Source: Endozoicomonas sp. NE40
GTDB lineage: Bacteria > Pseudomonadota > Gammaproteobacteria > Pseudomonadales > Endozoicomonadaceae
Assembly (NCBI RefSeq): GCF_040549045.1
Contig: NZ_JBEWTB010000002.1
Span: forward strand, 527,501 to 591,500
DNA: 64,000 bases
Direction: 5' to 3'
Shown here: piece after piece, positions 1 through 8,832 of the stretch
How the letters are laid out: each line of letters starts with the position of its first letter
How positions within the stretch are numbered: position 1 is the stretch's first letter
Notes under the pieces: generated by a model
Database searches by the model: none
What the model was told of the DNA's origin: nothing
Seen by the model: the letters and a program-made list of their open reading frames with translations, nothing else
Translations under genes and position numbers: made by a program

Positions 1-291
1 ACATTGCTTTTCTGATATTCCCTCAATGGCTTCTGTTATTGGCAGATACAGCGATTCCCCACCCAAATGTCCAGAGCGAAAGAAAAGCCAGGACTCTTTA
101 TTTATTCAGGCGTTAACCAAAAGGTGTCGATGAGTCTTACTATGAATTCATTCGTAGTCGTTCAACTCAACCGGTATATTTTTTGGGCAGGTTCGGTTTT
201 TGGGCAGGTTCGGTGGAACTCCAAACCATAGATTTAGTCAGAGACGCAGATTGGCAGGCGGTGCCGCACAGGACACGCTCCGAAATAGTAA
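1..291. other. left-edge stretch without a convincing gene
   Basis: Short open frames run in from the left edge and stop within about 130 bases, and none shows a recognisable domain. A perfect 17-bp tandem duplication (TTTTTGGGCAGGTTCGG) occupies 180-196 and 197-213. The rest holds nothing I can support. Confidence 0.4.
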
Positions 292-353
292 TCCGGATAT
301 TAATGAGGGAGAACAAACTGATATTCCTTTTAGCGAGTTCAATAGTCGCAATA
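292..353. repeat. 62-bp direct repeat, copy A
   Basis: This segment matches 2312-2373 at 61 of 62 positions, in the same orientation. The single difference is T versus G in the run after GATATTCC. Both copies read in one frame as a peptide beginning PDINEGEQTDIP and continuing SEFNSRN, so the repeat looks like part of a duplicated coding sequence. The two copies bracket the gene at 409-2061. Confidence 0.85.
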
Positions 354-408
354 CACGATTACTGTATCATCAGGTTGATCAATTTTTTCTAACCCAGATC
401 AATAAATT

Positions 409-2061
409 CTATTTTTTCAAGGCTTTACAGGCTGCCAGGCATCGCCACACCCCTTGCAGGCGGGAGTTTTTCAGAAAGCTGATCACCCAGTCACCGTGCC
501 TGGAGAATTTAGGGTTGTATTTTAACCACGTTTCCTTATCGAGTGGTTTTTCAAGCTCTTCAGGAGAAGCTTTTTGTTGGAAGTTCAGGAGTGAGGATAC
601 AATGTCACGATCGTCTAAACCGTGTTTGGCAACGACCTCTCTGTGTCGACCGACCTCCAGAATAAGATCGTGCAGATAGGGAAGTGTTGTTCTACTCTCG
701 TGCAGGTTTTCAGTGGATTTAATACTATCGCCCTGCGTAAATGTCCCTTCAATACCAGCGATGTGATCTGCAAACTCGTCATCAGTAAACGTTTTCAATG
801 GTAGCTTCTGCAACCATAGACAGGCCTGTTCAGCCTCAGTATGAGTCACATCCCAGTACTGTTTTGGTAAGCCTTCAAAAAACATTTCATGGGTGTGCTC
901 ATGGATTGCTTTAAAAAATGCGCCATCGGGGGAGTAATTCTCTTCATTAAAATAAGCCTCCTCATGGAGGGTATAAAAAAGAGCCAGCTCTATCGCTTTA
1001 AAATTGACGCTCTTTATTTGGTTCTTGTTCTCATAAAGTTGTCTTATCCAGTGAAACAGGGTTTCATAGCTATTTTCAGTGGCTACTTTTTTTTCGTACT
1101 TCGCGCTTAGATGATACAGGTCATGTTCAAAAAAAGTAGCTGGATACAAGTCAAAGCCATCAGCCTGGGTAAACTCTGACAGGCTGAAACCAGTCAGCCA
1201 CAGGTGCAGTGGCCATAAGCGGTTGAGATCTTCGATGCCAAGTTCCCGGGGGTAAGGGATGATAGGAATATTTCGGCCTAAACCGGACTCAGCGCCTACA
1301 TTTAACACCCGACTGTAATGCACCTTTTTCAAAAGCGTCATAAACTGATCTGTATCTTCAAAAAGCATCGACCAGGGCAGGCGTTCGAGATCTTTCAGAG
1401 AGCAGTTTTTCTTATATAACGAAAGTAGTTTGGCGCCCTTAGACTCAAAAAATTCATATACATCAAATCGACTGGAACGAATTCGAATATCATGGTCAAT
1501 GGTTTGGTCTGAAATGGATAATCTTTCCCTGAAATAAAGTAAAGATCGATAGTGCAGGTATTTATAAGTAACAATTAAAGAGGGTTGATAAGGGTATTCT
1601 GGTGACAAAGCCTCTAACTCTCGCCTGAGGTTCCGTAGAATGTCGTCCTCTCCCGGCAGCAGGGAGTAATTATTTCTGGCTTTTTCTAAATCAGTCCTGA
1701 TCAAATCGGCAGTAATGGCCATGCAAGGCATTGGGAACTCATTGGGGTGCTTGTTTATCAGCCTCCTCAACTCATTTACTTTTGTTGGCCCCATGCTAAT
1801 AAGGCGGGCTGAAAAATGCTCATCCGTAGTAAAATCAGGTACAAGTGAGCCATCTTTCAGGGTGACTGAATGAACCGGTTGCAGAGCCTTTTGTTGCGTT
1901 GTTGCGTCAGTGACCCTGTAGTCCGATAGTTCTTTTTGAAGCGTATGGGACACTTTTTCCGGAATATAGGGTGTAGTGGAATTGTTATCGGACCTGATTC
2001 GGTCAACAGGTTCAATGGGTAACGTTATTGAGCCAACTGCAGCATTGGGTAAAGCATTCAT
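409..2061 (-). CDS. hypothetical 550-aa protein with an HEHTH motif
   Basis: I do not recognise a family. The ATG start is supported by an AAGGA ribosome-binding site about 7 nt upstream. There is no signal peptide and no membrane segment, and the protein is soluble and mildly charged. Residues 387-391 read HEHTH, which fits the HExxH zinc-protease signature and is followed by further acidic residues. An FEHDLYH cluster lies roughly 60 residues earlier. This could be a zincin-type effector, but the motif alone is weak evidence. The gene stands alone, converges on nothing, and sits between two copies of a 62-bp direct repeat, so it may have been inserted into, or duplicated with, an older gene. 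Confidence 0.7.
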   Translation of the reverse strand: MNALPNAAVGSITLPIEPVDRIRSDNNSTTPYIPEKVSHTLQKELSDYRVTDATTQQKALQPVHSVTLKDGSLVPDFTTDEHFSARLISMGPTKVNELRRLINKHPNEFPMPCMAITADLIRTDLEKARNNYSLLPGEDDILRNLRRELEALSPEYPYQPSLIVTYKYLHYRSLLYFRERLSISDQTIDHDIRIRSSRFDVYEFFESKGAKLLSLYKKNCSLKDLERLPWSMLFEDTDQFMTLLKKVHYSRVLNVGAESGLGRNIPIIPYPRELGIEDLNRLWPLHLWLTGFSLSEFTQADGFDLYPATFFEHDLYHLSAKYEKKVATENSYETLFHWIRQLYENKNQIKSVNFKAIELALFYTLHEEAYFNEENYSPDGAFFKAIHEHTHEMFFEGLPKQYWDVTHTEAEQACLWLQKLPLKTFTDDEFADHIAGIEGTFTQGDSIKSTENLHESRTTLPYLHDLILEVGRHREVVAKHGLDDRDIVSSLLNFQQKASPEELEKPLDKETWLKYNPKFSRHGDWVISFLKNSRLQGVWRCLAACKALKK

Positions 2062-2273
2062 TTCAAGTCCTTTTGTACGGAAATGGAACAGCTCACGATT
2101 TCACTGGAGGCCATCGGGATTTTATTGAAGAGTTATAAGTTATGACTTTGGTTTTAAATAAGAGTTCCCCTCTGACTCAGGAAATTGGCTTGAAAATGGG
2201 GGTATGGCATCTGAATCGTCCTGCGTGAACTTAAAGGCTGATGCTTTATAGCGCCCTTACACACAGCGTATAA

Positions 2274-2726
2274 TCCCGACGAATTCTGATATATATAGAA
2301 AGGAACAATAGTCCGGATATTAATGAGGGAGAACAAACTGATATTCCTTGTAGCGAGTTCAATAGTCGCAATATAACCCGTTATTCCAGAGTCGATATTG
2401 GCCGGAAAAAAAGACTGAGTATCGATAGTGTTATAGTGATTTTTGATCAAAACAAAAAAGTCAGCCCCGATACCGCCAGCTATATCCTGGGGCATTACGT
2501 ATTAAGTCCATGGAATAACAGCGCTATACACCCAAAAACCAATGTTTCCTGGTTAAGCGACTCTTCACTCCTCGGTATTGTAGAGGCAGCCGTGATCGCC
2601 CTGGTGATGCCCGTTTTGTCAGACAGCTTACTGAAGCCTCCAACCCCCGACTGCGGGGATGGTAAATTACAGTTCCGTGGTTACGGTGGCGGCTATGGCG
2701 GTGAAGGGGCATCTCAGGCGTTTTAG
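2274..2726 (+). pseudogene. gene remnant containing repeat copy B
   Basis: A frame is open from just after a stop at 2271 to the stop at 2724-2726. Its first ATG is only at 2436, which would give 96 aa. The upstream part carries the PDINEGEQTDIP peptide also encoded at copy A. The C-terminus is glycine-rich (GYGGGYGGEG). The lack of a start codon in front of the conserved peptide suggests a 5'-truncated gene. A short real gene from 2436 cannot be excluded. Confidence 0.35.
2312..2373. repeat. 62-bp direct repeat, copy B
   Basis: Second copy of the repeat at 292-353, with one mismatch. It lies about 250 bp upstream of the start of the gene at 409-2061, which is on the opposite strand. Confidence 0.85.
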
Positions 2727-2832
2727 GCTCTGTTAAAGGAGACAATTTGGGTCGTACACTGTTAAAAATCTGGCTGGGTGAAACGCCTGCCGATCGCAAC
2801 CTCAAACGAAGTATGCTGAACAGTTGCATTTA
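2705..2832 (+). pseudogene. 3' fragment of a chalcone isomerase-like gene
   Basis: The last 42 codons of this frame read as a tail containing GRTLLKIWLGETPADRNLK. That resembles the C-terminal signature of bacterial chalcone isomerase-like proteins (an IWLG motif, then P, then a LK..ML ending). The frame is closed by a stop at 2702-2704, so the rest of the gene is missing or out of frame. The assignment rests on one motif. The stop codon overlaps the end of the convergent radical SAM gene. Confidence 0.35.
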
Positions 2833-3927
2833 ACAATAATAGCGAAATCTCTGCATTTGATAGGGAACGATCTGTGCATCACTGCAAATGGATAAGTGCT
2901 TTTTCATCAGGCGTAACTCTTGTACACGCAGACTTCGGTCTACATTCGCGGATTCCAGTGGTGACAGATAGACAATATCCTTCCTTTCAAGTCCCAATGC
3001 TTTAATAAATGCAGCGGTACGTTGAACATTTTCCTGCTGGTATCCGGGTTCGCTGGCTCCGGCAAGAACCGTTATCCCCACACTGATGCCTGCCCGTTTG
3101 TAATCATGAACCGCGCGACAGACTCTGGTCAGATCAGCAGATTTTCCCAGCCTTCCTCTTAAAGCCCCCCATCCGGTTTCCAGACCAATCACCAGACGGG
3201 TAACGCCAGCATTCGCCAACTCCTGCCATTGCGCTGTGTTTCTCGGTGCTGAAAAGTCCGGATCGGCAAAGGCTGCGATCCCCCGTTTAAATGGATCAAA
3301 GCAGGAGTGAATTTGCTGAAGGTAAGCCATCAACCGACGCTGCGATAAAGCCATGGCATTGGCAGAACCAATAAACAGTCCGTCTTTTATCAAACATTGA
3401 CCTCCAAGCAACGTCTGTACGCCCAGCAAGTGTTGTGCAAACCGATCAGACGGCAACATTTTATAGGGTTTGTCCTTATAAAACGCACAAAACGTGCAGG
3501 CACGATTCGGACAACCTGTGACCGGCTGAACCACCAGGTCGCCATAGCGATCAGGAGGAAGAATAGGAACGCCTTCGGGATAGACCGCCCTGTAAAGCGC
3601 AGCCTGATGGTTGTAATAGTTAAAGTCCAACCCGGAGGCAGTCTGTAAAACCGACTTTACCCGTTTGCACCCTTTCCAGCTCTGGCTCCACTGATCCAGT
3701 GTAGTAGCGATTTTCCCGACCAGCAGAACCTTATCCGAGCGGTGCAGTGGTATCTCACCCTTTCCGCAAACCACATCGCCGCCCATGCAGCGCCTGTAAA
3801 AACTGGCTCCACAGCGATAACTTAACCACCGTCCCTGACGATCCAGCCTTATCGTTATTTCACTCTGCGGGTGTTCAAATTTATAACCTGAAGACAGTTC
3901 CCGAACCTCGGGCTGGGAGTAAGACAT
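2830..3927 (-). CDS. radical SAM protein
   Basis: Cysteines at 139, 144 and 147 (GCPNRACTFCAFY) form the C-x4-C-x2-C variant of the radical SAM [4Fe-4S] motif seen in a group of uncharacterised proteins with a TFC-F/MY core. Downstream, ADPDFSAPRN, GLETG and the glycine-rich stretch IGLETGWGALRG fit the SAM-binding barrel. The predicted role is S-adenosylmethionine cleavage to start a radical reaction, with unknown substrate. An upstream TTG at 3933 would add two residues. I prefer the ATG at 3927. At about 365 aa it has the size of a single-domain radical SAM enzyme. It is transcribed away from the gene at 4193 across an intergenic region with repeats, and nothing nearby hints at a pathway. 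Confidence 0.85.
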   Translation of the reverse strand: MSYSQPEVRELSSGYKFEHPQSEITIRLDRQGRWLSYRCGASFYRRCMGGDVVCGKGEIPLHRSDKVLLVGKIATTLDQWSQSWKGCKRVKSVLQTASGLDFNYYNHQAALYRAVYPEGVPILPPDRYGDLVVQPVTGCPNRACTFCAFYKDKPYKMLPSDRFAQHLLGVQTLLGGQCLIKDGLFIGSANAMALSQRRLMAYLQQIHSCFDPFKRGIAAFADPDFSAPRNTAQWQELANAGVTRLVIGLETGWGALRGRLGKSADLTRVCRAVHDYKRAGISVGITVLAGASEPGYQQENVQRTAAFIKALGLERKDIVYLSPLESANVDRSLRVQELRLMKKHLSICSDAQIVPYQMQRFRYYC

Positions 3928-4004
3928 CAGCAAACAAGCTCATCAGAAAACAGCCAACAGTTTGCCACCGGTTTATTGCCATCGCAAAGCCATCAAACAC
4001 CATT

Positions 4005-4057
4005 GTTTTAAATTAACCTGAGTTTCAAATTAACCCACAGTGTCAAATTAATCTGGA
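4005..4057. repeat. three degenerate 17-18 bp tandem repeats
   Basis: Units at 4005-4021, 4022-4039 and 4040-4057 share the core GT(T/G)T-AAATTAA followed by a pyrimidine/purine tail. They lie upstream of the radical SAM gene in the divergent intergenic region 3928-4192, which otherwise holds only the inverted repeat at 4128-4160. Confidence 0.7.
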
Positions 4058-4127
4058 TGAATGGCTATCCCCCTGAAACCTTTTCAACCCGTTATGGATT
4101 TGACACAACATAGCTGACTCGCACAGC

Positions 4128-4160
4128 ACACTATAGCTGTATTTCCTACTGCTATAGTGT
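4128..4160. promoter_or_regulatory. 10-bp inverted repeat upstream of the polyproline gene
   Basis: ACACTATAGC at 4128-4137 is repeated exactly in inverted orientation at 4151-4160, with a 13-bp spacer. It lies 33 bp before the start at 4193. There is no U-run, so it is more likely an operator or a 5'-leader hairpin than a terminator. The regulator is unknown. Confidence 0.5.
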
Positions 4161-4192
4161 TTAGCAACAAGACGTAAATCAGGACTTTAGCT

Positions 4193-5326
4193 ATGCCACA
4201 GGGAGTCAGCGGTTCTAATAGCCCACAAAATACACGCATACCAGAAGGCGTAAATCCAATACCCAAACCTCCGCGCGCTGGCACTATGAAAAACAATAGT
4301 GTCACACCCAACGAAGTTGACCCAACGCTTCTTCTGAAAAAGCAACAATCTGACAATCCTTCTCAAAAAGAAACCCCTCTCAGTAAAAGAAACGTTGGCG
4401 ATTCAAACACCACTGATCAGAGCAGTTCAGTACCGGCTCCTCCTCCGCCTCCTCCTTTGAGAAATAAGGCTTCTTCACAGATAGCAACACCTGCACCGAT
4501 GGACGACACTGCAGCGCCTTCAGACAGCATCCCTGATGCTCAACAAAAGGCAGAGGTTTCCGACTCTGTTGACGAAAATACCAGTGCTGAAACAAACCGG
4601 AAAACAAGTAAGAGAGGCGGTATCGCAAAGAAAATTGCACATATTTTTGGAGAACTGAAAAGATTTATCACTGGTACAAACTTTGAAAAGCTCCCTCAGA
4701 CCTTACTCAATGATGTGAAAGCTACTGCAGCATTACTCGATGAGAAAAATGCGACAACTGAAAAGCCATCTCTGTTTAGCAGTCTTGATCAAGAACTGAG
4801 CGAATGGAACAACAAAGTTGATCGACTGGCACAACTGAAAGAAGACGAAGGTGCAGACTCTCAAGAGCGCACAGAACTGAAAAAAGAATTAAAGGAACGC
4901 AAGCAAAAAATAGCAAGCATAGCTAGTGCCGCTGAAACACTTCTGGAGATAAAAGAAACTGAAAAACGCCTGCAAAGAGATATTACTCAGCAGATAGCCA
5001 CACCACAACAGAAAGAACTGGTTAAGCAGCTCAATGAAACCGTAACAGCATCGTCTGCTGAAGCACCCAGACCGTCCTCACTGGCGCAGGAACTGAAAGC
5101 CGTTAAGCTCAAAAAAGCTGGCAGCCGCCCTGAGCAAAAGTCACCAGAACAGACAACGACTTCTTCTGGCGGGCTGATCCTTAACCAGGAAATGCTGACC
5201 AAAGCCAGAGGAAACCTGAAGCGCAAAGCCGAGCAGAGCCAGCCATCTCAGGTAACACCTGATGAGCCTGAATTCATAAAAAAACGACGTGAAATACAAG
5301 GTCATAATACCGATCGCGAAGAATAA
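4193..5326 (+). CDS. polyproline and coiled-coil protein, effector candidate
   Basis: A 377-aa protein with no signal peptide. The first ~110 residues are low-complexity and rich in Pro, Ser, Asn and Thr, with six consecutive prolines at 83-88 (VPAPPPPPPLR). This is a eukaryotic-style profilin/SH3/EVH1 ligand motif. Residues ~140-300 are highly charged and helical (ELKKELKERKQKIASI and similar) and likely form a coiled coil. The C-terminus carries a basic KKRR patch. No enzymatic motif is visible. The composition resembles secreted host-interacting proteins of symbionts and pathogens, but secretion is not shown by the sequence. It has its own terminator at 5360-5391 and an inverted repeat upstream, so it is probably a single-gene transcript. 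Confidence 0.75.
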   Translation: MPQGVSGSNSPQNTRIPEGVNPIPKPPRAGTMKNNSVTPNEVDPTLLLKKQQSDNPSQKETPLSKRNVGDSNTTDQSSSVPAPPPPPPLRNKASSQIATPAPMDDTAAPSDSIPDAQQKAEVSDSVDENTSAETNRKTSKRGGIAKKIAHIFGELKRFITGTNFEKLPQTLLNDVKATAALLDEKNATTEKPSLFSSLDQELSEWNNKVDRLAQLKEDEGADSQERTELKKELKERKQKIASIASAAETLLEIKETEKRLQRDITQQIATPQQKELVKQLNETVTASSAEAPRPSSLAQELKAVKLKKAGSRPEQKSPEQTTTSSGGLILNQEMLTKARGNLKRKAEQSQPSQVTPDEPEFIKKRREIQGHNTDREE

Positions 5327-5359
5327 GAGAGCAACCTCTTAAATCTCTCTATTATTTCT

Positions 5360-5391
5360 AAAGCTGACAGTCCGATGTCGGCTTTATTTTT
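5360..5391 (+). terminator. rho-independent terminator
   Basis: AAAGCTGAC at 5360-5368 pairs with GTCGGCTTT at 5377-5385 (9 bp with one G-U pair, 8-nt loop). The stem is followed by ATTTTT. It lies 34 nt after the stop of the polyproline gene. Confidence 0.85.
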
Positions 5392-5742
5392 CCCGTCTTC
5401 AGTGAGCCATCCGTACCGCTCAATGCCCCTACTGAAAAATACGTCAGTAGGCATATAAATCAAAGTTTTTAACCACTAAAGTTCGTCCCCTGGCCTCCAT
5501 GCAAATCGTCGCAAAGCAGCTAAACTATTGGTGCAATAAGCGTATAGTTTCGCCCGGTTCTGGCCACAACATCCCAGACTCACAAATGATTCACTCTGAT
5601 TCCTGAAGGCCCTCCGGGAAACATTTAGACTGTTCATTTTTAAAACACAAACTCCAGCTTTGTTGATACAGGTCATTTCGTGTTCAGCTTTGCTGCCGCT
5701 AAAGTTAGCCGCCGTAAACCCGTATAAATTTTCTGAGGTATT
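5392..5742. other. intergenic stretch, no gene seen
   Basis: Neither strand holds a frame with coding character. The region must contain the promoter of the transporter at 5743, but I see no clear -35/-10 pair. Confidence 0.5.
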
Positions 5743-7311
5743 ATGAGTCAACAGGCCTCCCCTTTATCTACAGCTCAAGGCAGTCCGACATTGATGGATC
5801 GTTTCCTCAATGGTGTTGAACGGGCTGGCAACAAGCTGCCTGACCCATCCCTGATGTTCCTGTACGGAACCATTCTGGTATGGATTCTGTCCGCCCTGCT
5901 CTCCACAGTCAGCTTTGATATGATTCATCCGACCACAGGCGAAGCCATTGTGGTCAACAACCTGTTAACCGGCGACGCTTTTGCAGCATTTCTGTCGTCG
6001 ATGGTAGGCAACTTCACCGGTTTTGCCCCTCTGGGGATTGTACTGGTTGCTATGCTGGGGGTTGGTGTGTCGGAGCAGTCCGGCTTTATTAACACCGGCC
6101 TGAAGAAGATGCTGGCGGTGACTCCAAAGTCCCTGTTGACACCTGCCCTGGTGGTGGTAGCCATTCTGTCACATCTGGCTGCTGACGCAGGCTACGTACT
6201 GGTTATTCCATTGGGTGGTATTATTTTCCATGCCGCTGGCCGTCACCCTCTGGCAGGAGTTGTTGCCGCATTTGCCGGTGTATCCGGCGGTTTTGCTGCC
6301 AGCTTTGTTCCGACACCAACCGATCCTCTGCTGCAGGGCTTTACCCAGTCCGCTGCCCAGCTGTTTGATCCGGAGTACCTGGTCAACCCGCTGAGCAACT
6401 GGTTCTTTGCAGCCGCTTCAAGCATCATCGTGACCATTGTGATCTGGTTCGTGACCGAGCGTATTGTTGAACCTCGCCTGAATGCCCACATGCCCATCGA
6501 TGACGATGTTGAAGCCGCAGAAGACATGGGTTCCGTCAGCGATGTAGAAAGCCGTGCTTTCCGCATGGCCAGTCTGGCCATGCTGGCAGGACTCGGCCTG
6601 CTATGCGCCTTTGTGCTTCCGGAGTCTTCCCCAATGCGTTCTGCTGACGGCGAGCTGACTTCCCTGGCCTCGCCACTAATGCAGTCCATCGTGCCTCTGA
6701 TCTTCCTGATCTTTGTTCTGCCGGGCATCGTTTATGGTTTGGCTTCCGGCGTGTTCAAAAAAGCCAAGGACATCATCGACGCCATGGGAAAAACCATGTC
6801 CACCATGGGTTCCTACATGGTGATGGCATTCTTCTGCGCTCAGTTCCTGGCGGCTTTTGGCCAGTCGAATCTGGGAACCGTACTGGCTTTAAGTGGTGCC
6901 GAAGTGCTACAGGCAATGAACCTGCCAGGACAGGTGACCATCGTCGGTATGATTCTTCTGACAGCTGTCGTTAACCTGGTGATTGGCTCTGCTTCAGCCA
7001 AGTGGGCGTTGATGGGACCGATCCTGATCCCAATGCTGATGGCCGTGGGTATCTCGCCGGAACTGGCACAGGCTGCCTATCGTCTGGGCGATTCGGTATC
7101 GAATATCATCTCTCCGCTGATGGTATTTTTCCCGCTGATCGTGGTTTACTGCCAGCGTTATATCAAGAGTGCCGGCATTGGTACCCTGGCGTCCCTGATG
7201 ATGCCATACTCTCTGTCCCTGACCCTCATCTGGACAATCTTCCTGCTGCTGTACTGGGCAATGGGGCTTCCCCTGGGTATCCAGGGAACTTATACCTACC
7301 CGATTATGTAA
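5743..7311 (+). CDS. AbgT family transporter
   Basis: A 522-aa polytopic membrane protein of the AbgT family (p-aminobenzoyl-glutamate importers and sulfonamide-exporting MtrF/YdaH relatives). The N-terminal MDRFLNGVERAGNKLPDP followed by a membrane segment, HLAADAGYVLVIPLGG, GFAASFVPTPTDPL and GDSVSNIISPLM are characteristic of the family. Length matches the usual ~510 aa. The ATG start has GAGG 6 nt upstream. Substrate cannot be read from sequence; candidates are folate catabolites, antimetabolites or other amphipathic acids. It is a single gene ending in a strong hairpin shared with the convergent kinase gene. Confidence 0.92.
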   Translation: MSQQASPLSTAQGSPTLMDRFLNGVERAGNKLPDPSLMFLYGTILVWILSALLSTVSFDMIHPTTGEAIVVNNLLTGDAFAAFLSSMVGNFTGFAPLGIVLVAMLGVGVSEQSGFINTGLKKMLAVTPKSLLTPALVVVAILSHLAADAGYVLVIPLGGIIFHAAGRHPLAGVVAAFAGVSGGFAASFVPTPTDPLLQGFTQSAAQLFDPEYLVNPLSNWFFAAASSIIVTIVIWFVTERIVEPRLNAHMPIDDDVEAAEDMGSVSDVESRAFRMASLAMLAGLGLLCAFVLPESSPMRSADGELTSLASPLMQSIVPLIFLIFVLPGIVYGLASGVFKKAKDIIDAMGKTMSTMGSYMVMAFFCAQFLAAFGQSNLGTVLALSGAEVLQAMNLPGQVTIVGMILLTAVVNLVIGSASAKWALMGPILIPMLMAVGISPELAQAAYRLGDSVSNIISPLMVFFPLIVVYCQRYIKSAGIGTLASLMMPYSLSLTLIWTIFLLLYWAMGLPLGIQGTYTYPIM

Positions 7312-7321
7312 ATGTTGAAAT

Positions 7322-7353
7322 CACAAAGGCAGCTTTGCTGAGCTGCCTTTGTG
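7322..7353. terminator. bidirectional hairpin between convergent genes
   Basis: CACAAAGGCAGC (7322-7333) and GCTGCCTTTGTG (7342-7353) form a perfect 12-bp stem with an 8-nt loop. The hairpin lies between the convergent stops of the AbgT gene and the kinase gene. The U-run is short, so termination strength is uncertain. Confidence 0.75.
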
Positions 7354-7368
7354 TACAGACGCCAACAG

Positions 7369-8832
7369 TCAAAATAACTTCTTCTTAGCGGCTGTAGGTT
7401 GATTGGCTACAGTACAGGATCTTTTATGCGCTTTCGGTATCTTTGTTTGCTCAATGAAATCAATCAGAAAACCTTTAGCTTCTGTTAACGTTAACCGACT
7501 CTCCGGCGAATGATTCATACACAGCCAAACCATTTTTTGTAAAAAATCTGCCAGATCTTTTTCCTTCACGTCCTTCTCATTATGCAATTCTTTGGCTATC
7601 TTCTTCGCATCGAGAACACTGGTTATGACAGGTTTACCGTTTACCTTCTCCTGCTCAACTAAATCTGTGTTTACAAAATACTGCCGATAGGCCTCATAAA
7701 GCTTCGGACTGTATGAAAAATTTTTCCTGCAATGATTGGGATTATTCACCCAGGCATGATAAATCGGTTTCCCTGTTAATAACTGCAAAGCAATAAATCC
7801 CAGACAAAAAACCTCAGTTTTTTCGCTCATATATTCACGCTGCTGACACGTTAACTCCGGTGCCATATAAAAGCAGGGTGGTTCACTGGATAGCGTTCTT
7901 GGCTGATCAATGCTGGAGGCAAAACCAAAGTCGGTAATTTTGGCTTCTAATTGCCCATTCAGTAGAACATTCTTGAGCTTTATATCACCATGTAACACCC
8001 TTAACTCTTTGTGAAGGTACTCAACACCACGAAAAATACCTTCCAGAATATTAAGTAAACTGTCCAGGGTGATTTTTTCATTTGGCTCCTTCAGGAATTT
8101 CTCCAGATCACAGGACATTGGCTCCATCAGGAGCATTACAGAATGACCTTGTACATGGTAAGCCAGAGTTCTGACGACATTTTGATGATCACATTCAATA
8201 TGGGTATAAACTTCTCTTGCCGCTTGCCGATGTTGTCGTTCTGAAACCCCGTTTTCATGTGTAATAAACCGTTTAAGCGCTCCCCTGTCCACACCTTTGA
8301 TGTCCTTATCCACCAGATAGACATAGCCGTAGCTTCCTTTTCCAAGACATGGAAGCCCCACCAGCCTGTCAGGCACTCCAGGGCTTATCTCATCGAGTTT
8401 TCCTCCGCGCTTCAGTGGTAATAAATGCATTTTCCCGGGGGTTTCCGCCGCTAAAGGGGCAGGCTGTATGTTCCCTGCTAGATTGAGTGGTTCATCCGAG
8501 TCCATCGACAAAAACATTTTGGAAACATCCTGTGAATCAAACTGGGAAAACGACTTGGTGAACGGCGACTCTCCAGAGAACCCCGGAGTCTTGTTTAAAC
8601 AGGCCTGCGATGTATCAGAAGCTTTGTTCTCACAGGTTTTAGTCAACCCGGTTGTTCTGGTTGCATTTATTTTTGATACTGACGTATCACTTTTAGTATC
8701 GGCGCTGCTATCTCCACCGCTGGTTGAATCCGATGACGTACGTAAACTCTCTTCACACGAGCTGCACTCAGTGGGTTGATTGAGGGCCTCTCTGAAAGTC
8801 ATTGGAAAACTGACTGCGTTGGACACATTCAT
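7369..8832 (-). CDS. Hanks-type (eukaryotic-like) Ser/Thr protein kinase
   Basis: A 487-aa cytosolic-type protein without a membrane anchor. Residues 1-150 are a Ser/Thr/Asp-rich disordered extension. The kinase domain begins at ~155: glycine loop GKGSYGYVY (164-172), catalytic lysine in GALKRF (K187), catalytic loop HGDIKLKNV (281-289, HGD in place of HRD, with D283 and N288 kept), DFG (301-303) and APE (324-326). It should therefore be catalytically competent. HGD kinases lack the arginine that couples to activation-loop phosphorylation, suggesting constitutive activity (inference). The tail holds a basic AAKKKLF patch. The SD GGGAGGG lies 6 nt before the ATG. The absence of PASTA or TM segments and the long disordered N-terminus fit a translocated effector better than a bacterial housekeeping kinase. 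Confidence 0.93.
   Translation of the reverse strand: MNVSNAVSFPMTFREALNQPTECSSCEESLRTSSDSTSGGDSSADTKSDTSVSKINATRTTGLTKTCENKASDTSQACLNKTPGFSGESPFTKSFSQFDSQDVSKMFLSMDSDEPLNLAGNIQPAPLAAETPGKMHLLPLKRGGKLDEISPGVPDRLVGLPCLGKGSYGYVYLVDKDIKGVDRGALKRFITHENGVSERQHRQAAREVYTHIECDHQNVVRTLAYHVQGHSVMLLMEPMSCDLEKFLKEPNEKITLDSLLNILEGIFRGVEYLHKELRVLHGDIKLKNVLLNGQLEAKITDFGFASSIDQPRTLSSEPPCFYMAPELTCQQREYMSEKTEVFCLGFIALQLLTGKPIYHAWVNNPNHCRKNFSYSPKLYEAYRQYFVNTDLVEQEKVNGKPVITSVLDAKKIAKELHNEKDVKEKDLADFLQKMVWLCMNHSPESRLTLTEAKGFLIDFIEQTKIPKAHKRSCTVANQPTAAKKKLF

Noticed and set aside
4100..4105. TTGACA as -35 box for the polyproline gene
   Set aside because: No acceptable -10 hexamer lies 15-19 bp downstream, so a promoter cannot be supported.
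5476..5751. Short minus-strand frame before the AbgT gene
   Set aside because: No SD, no domain, overlaps the start of the transporter; composition not coding-like.
6243..6728. Minus-strand frame of 161 codons inside the AbgT gene
   Set aside because: Antisense to conserved transmembrane segments; no independent support.
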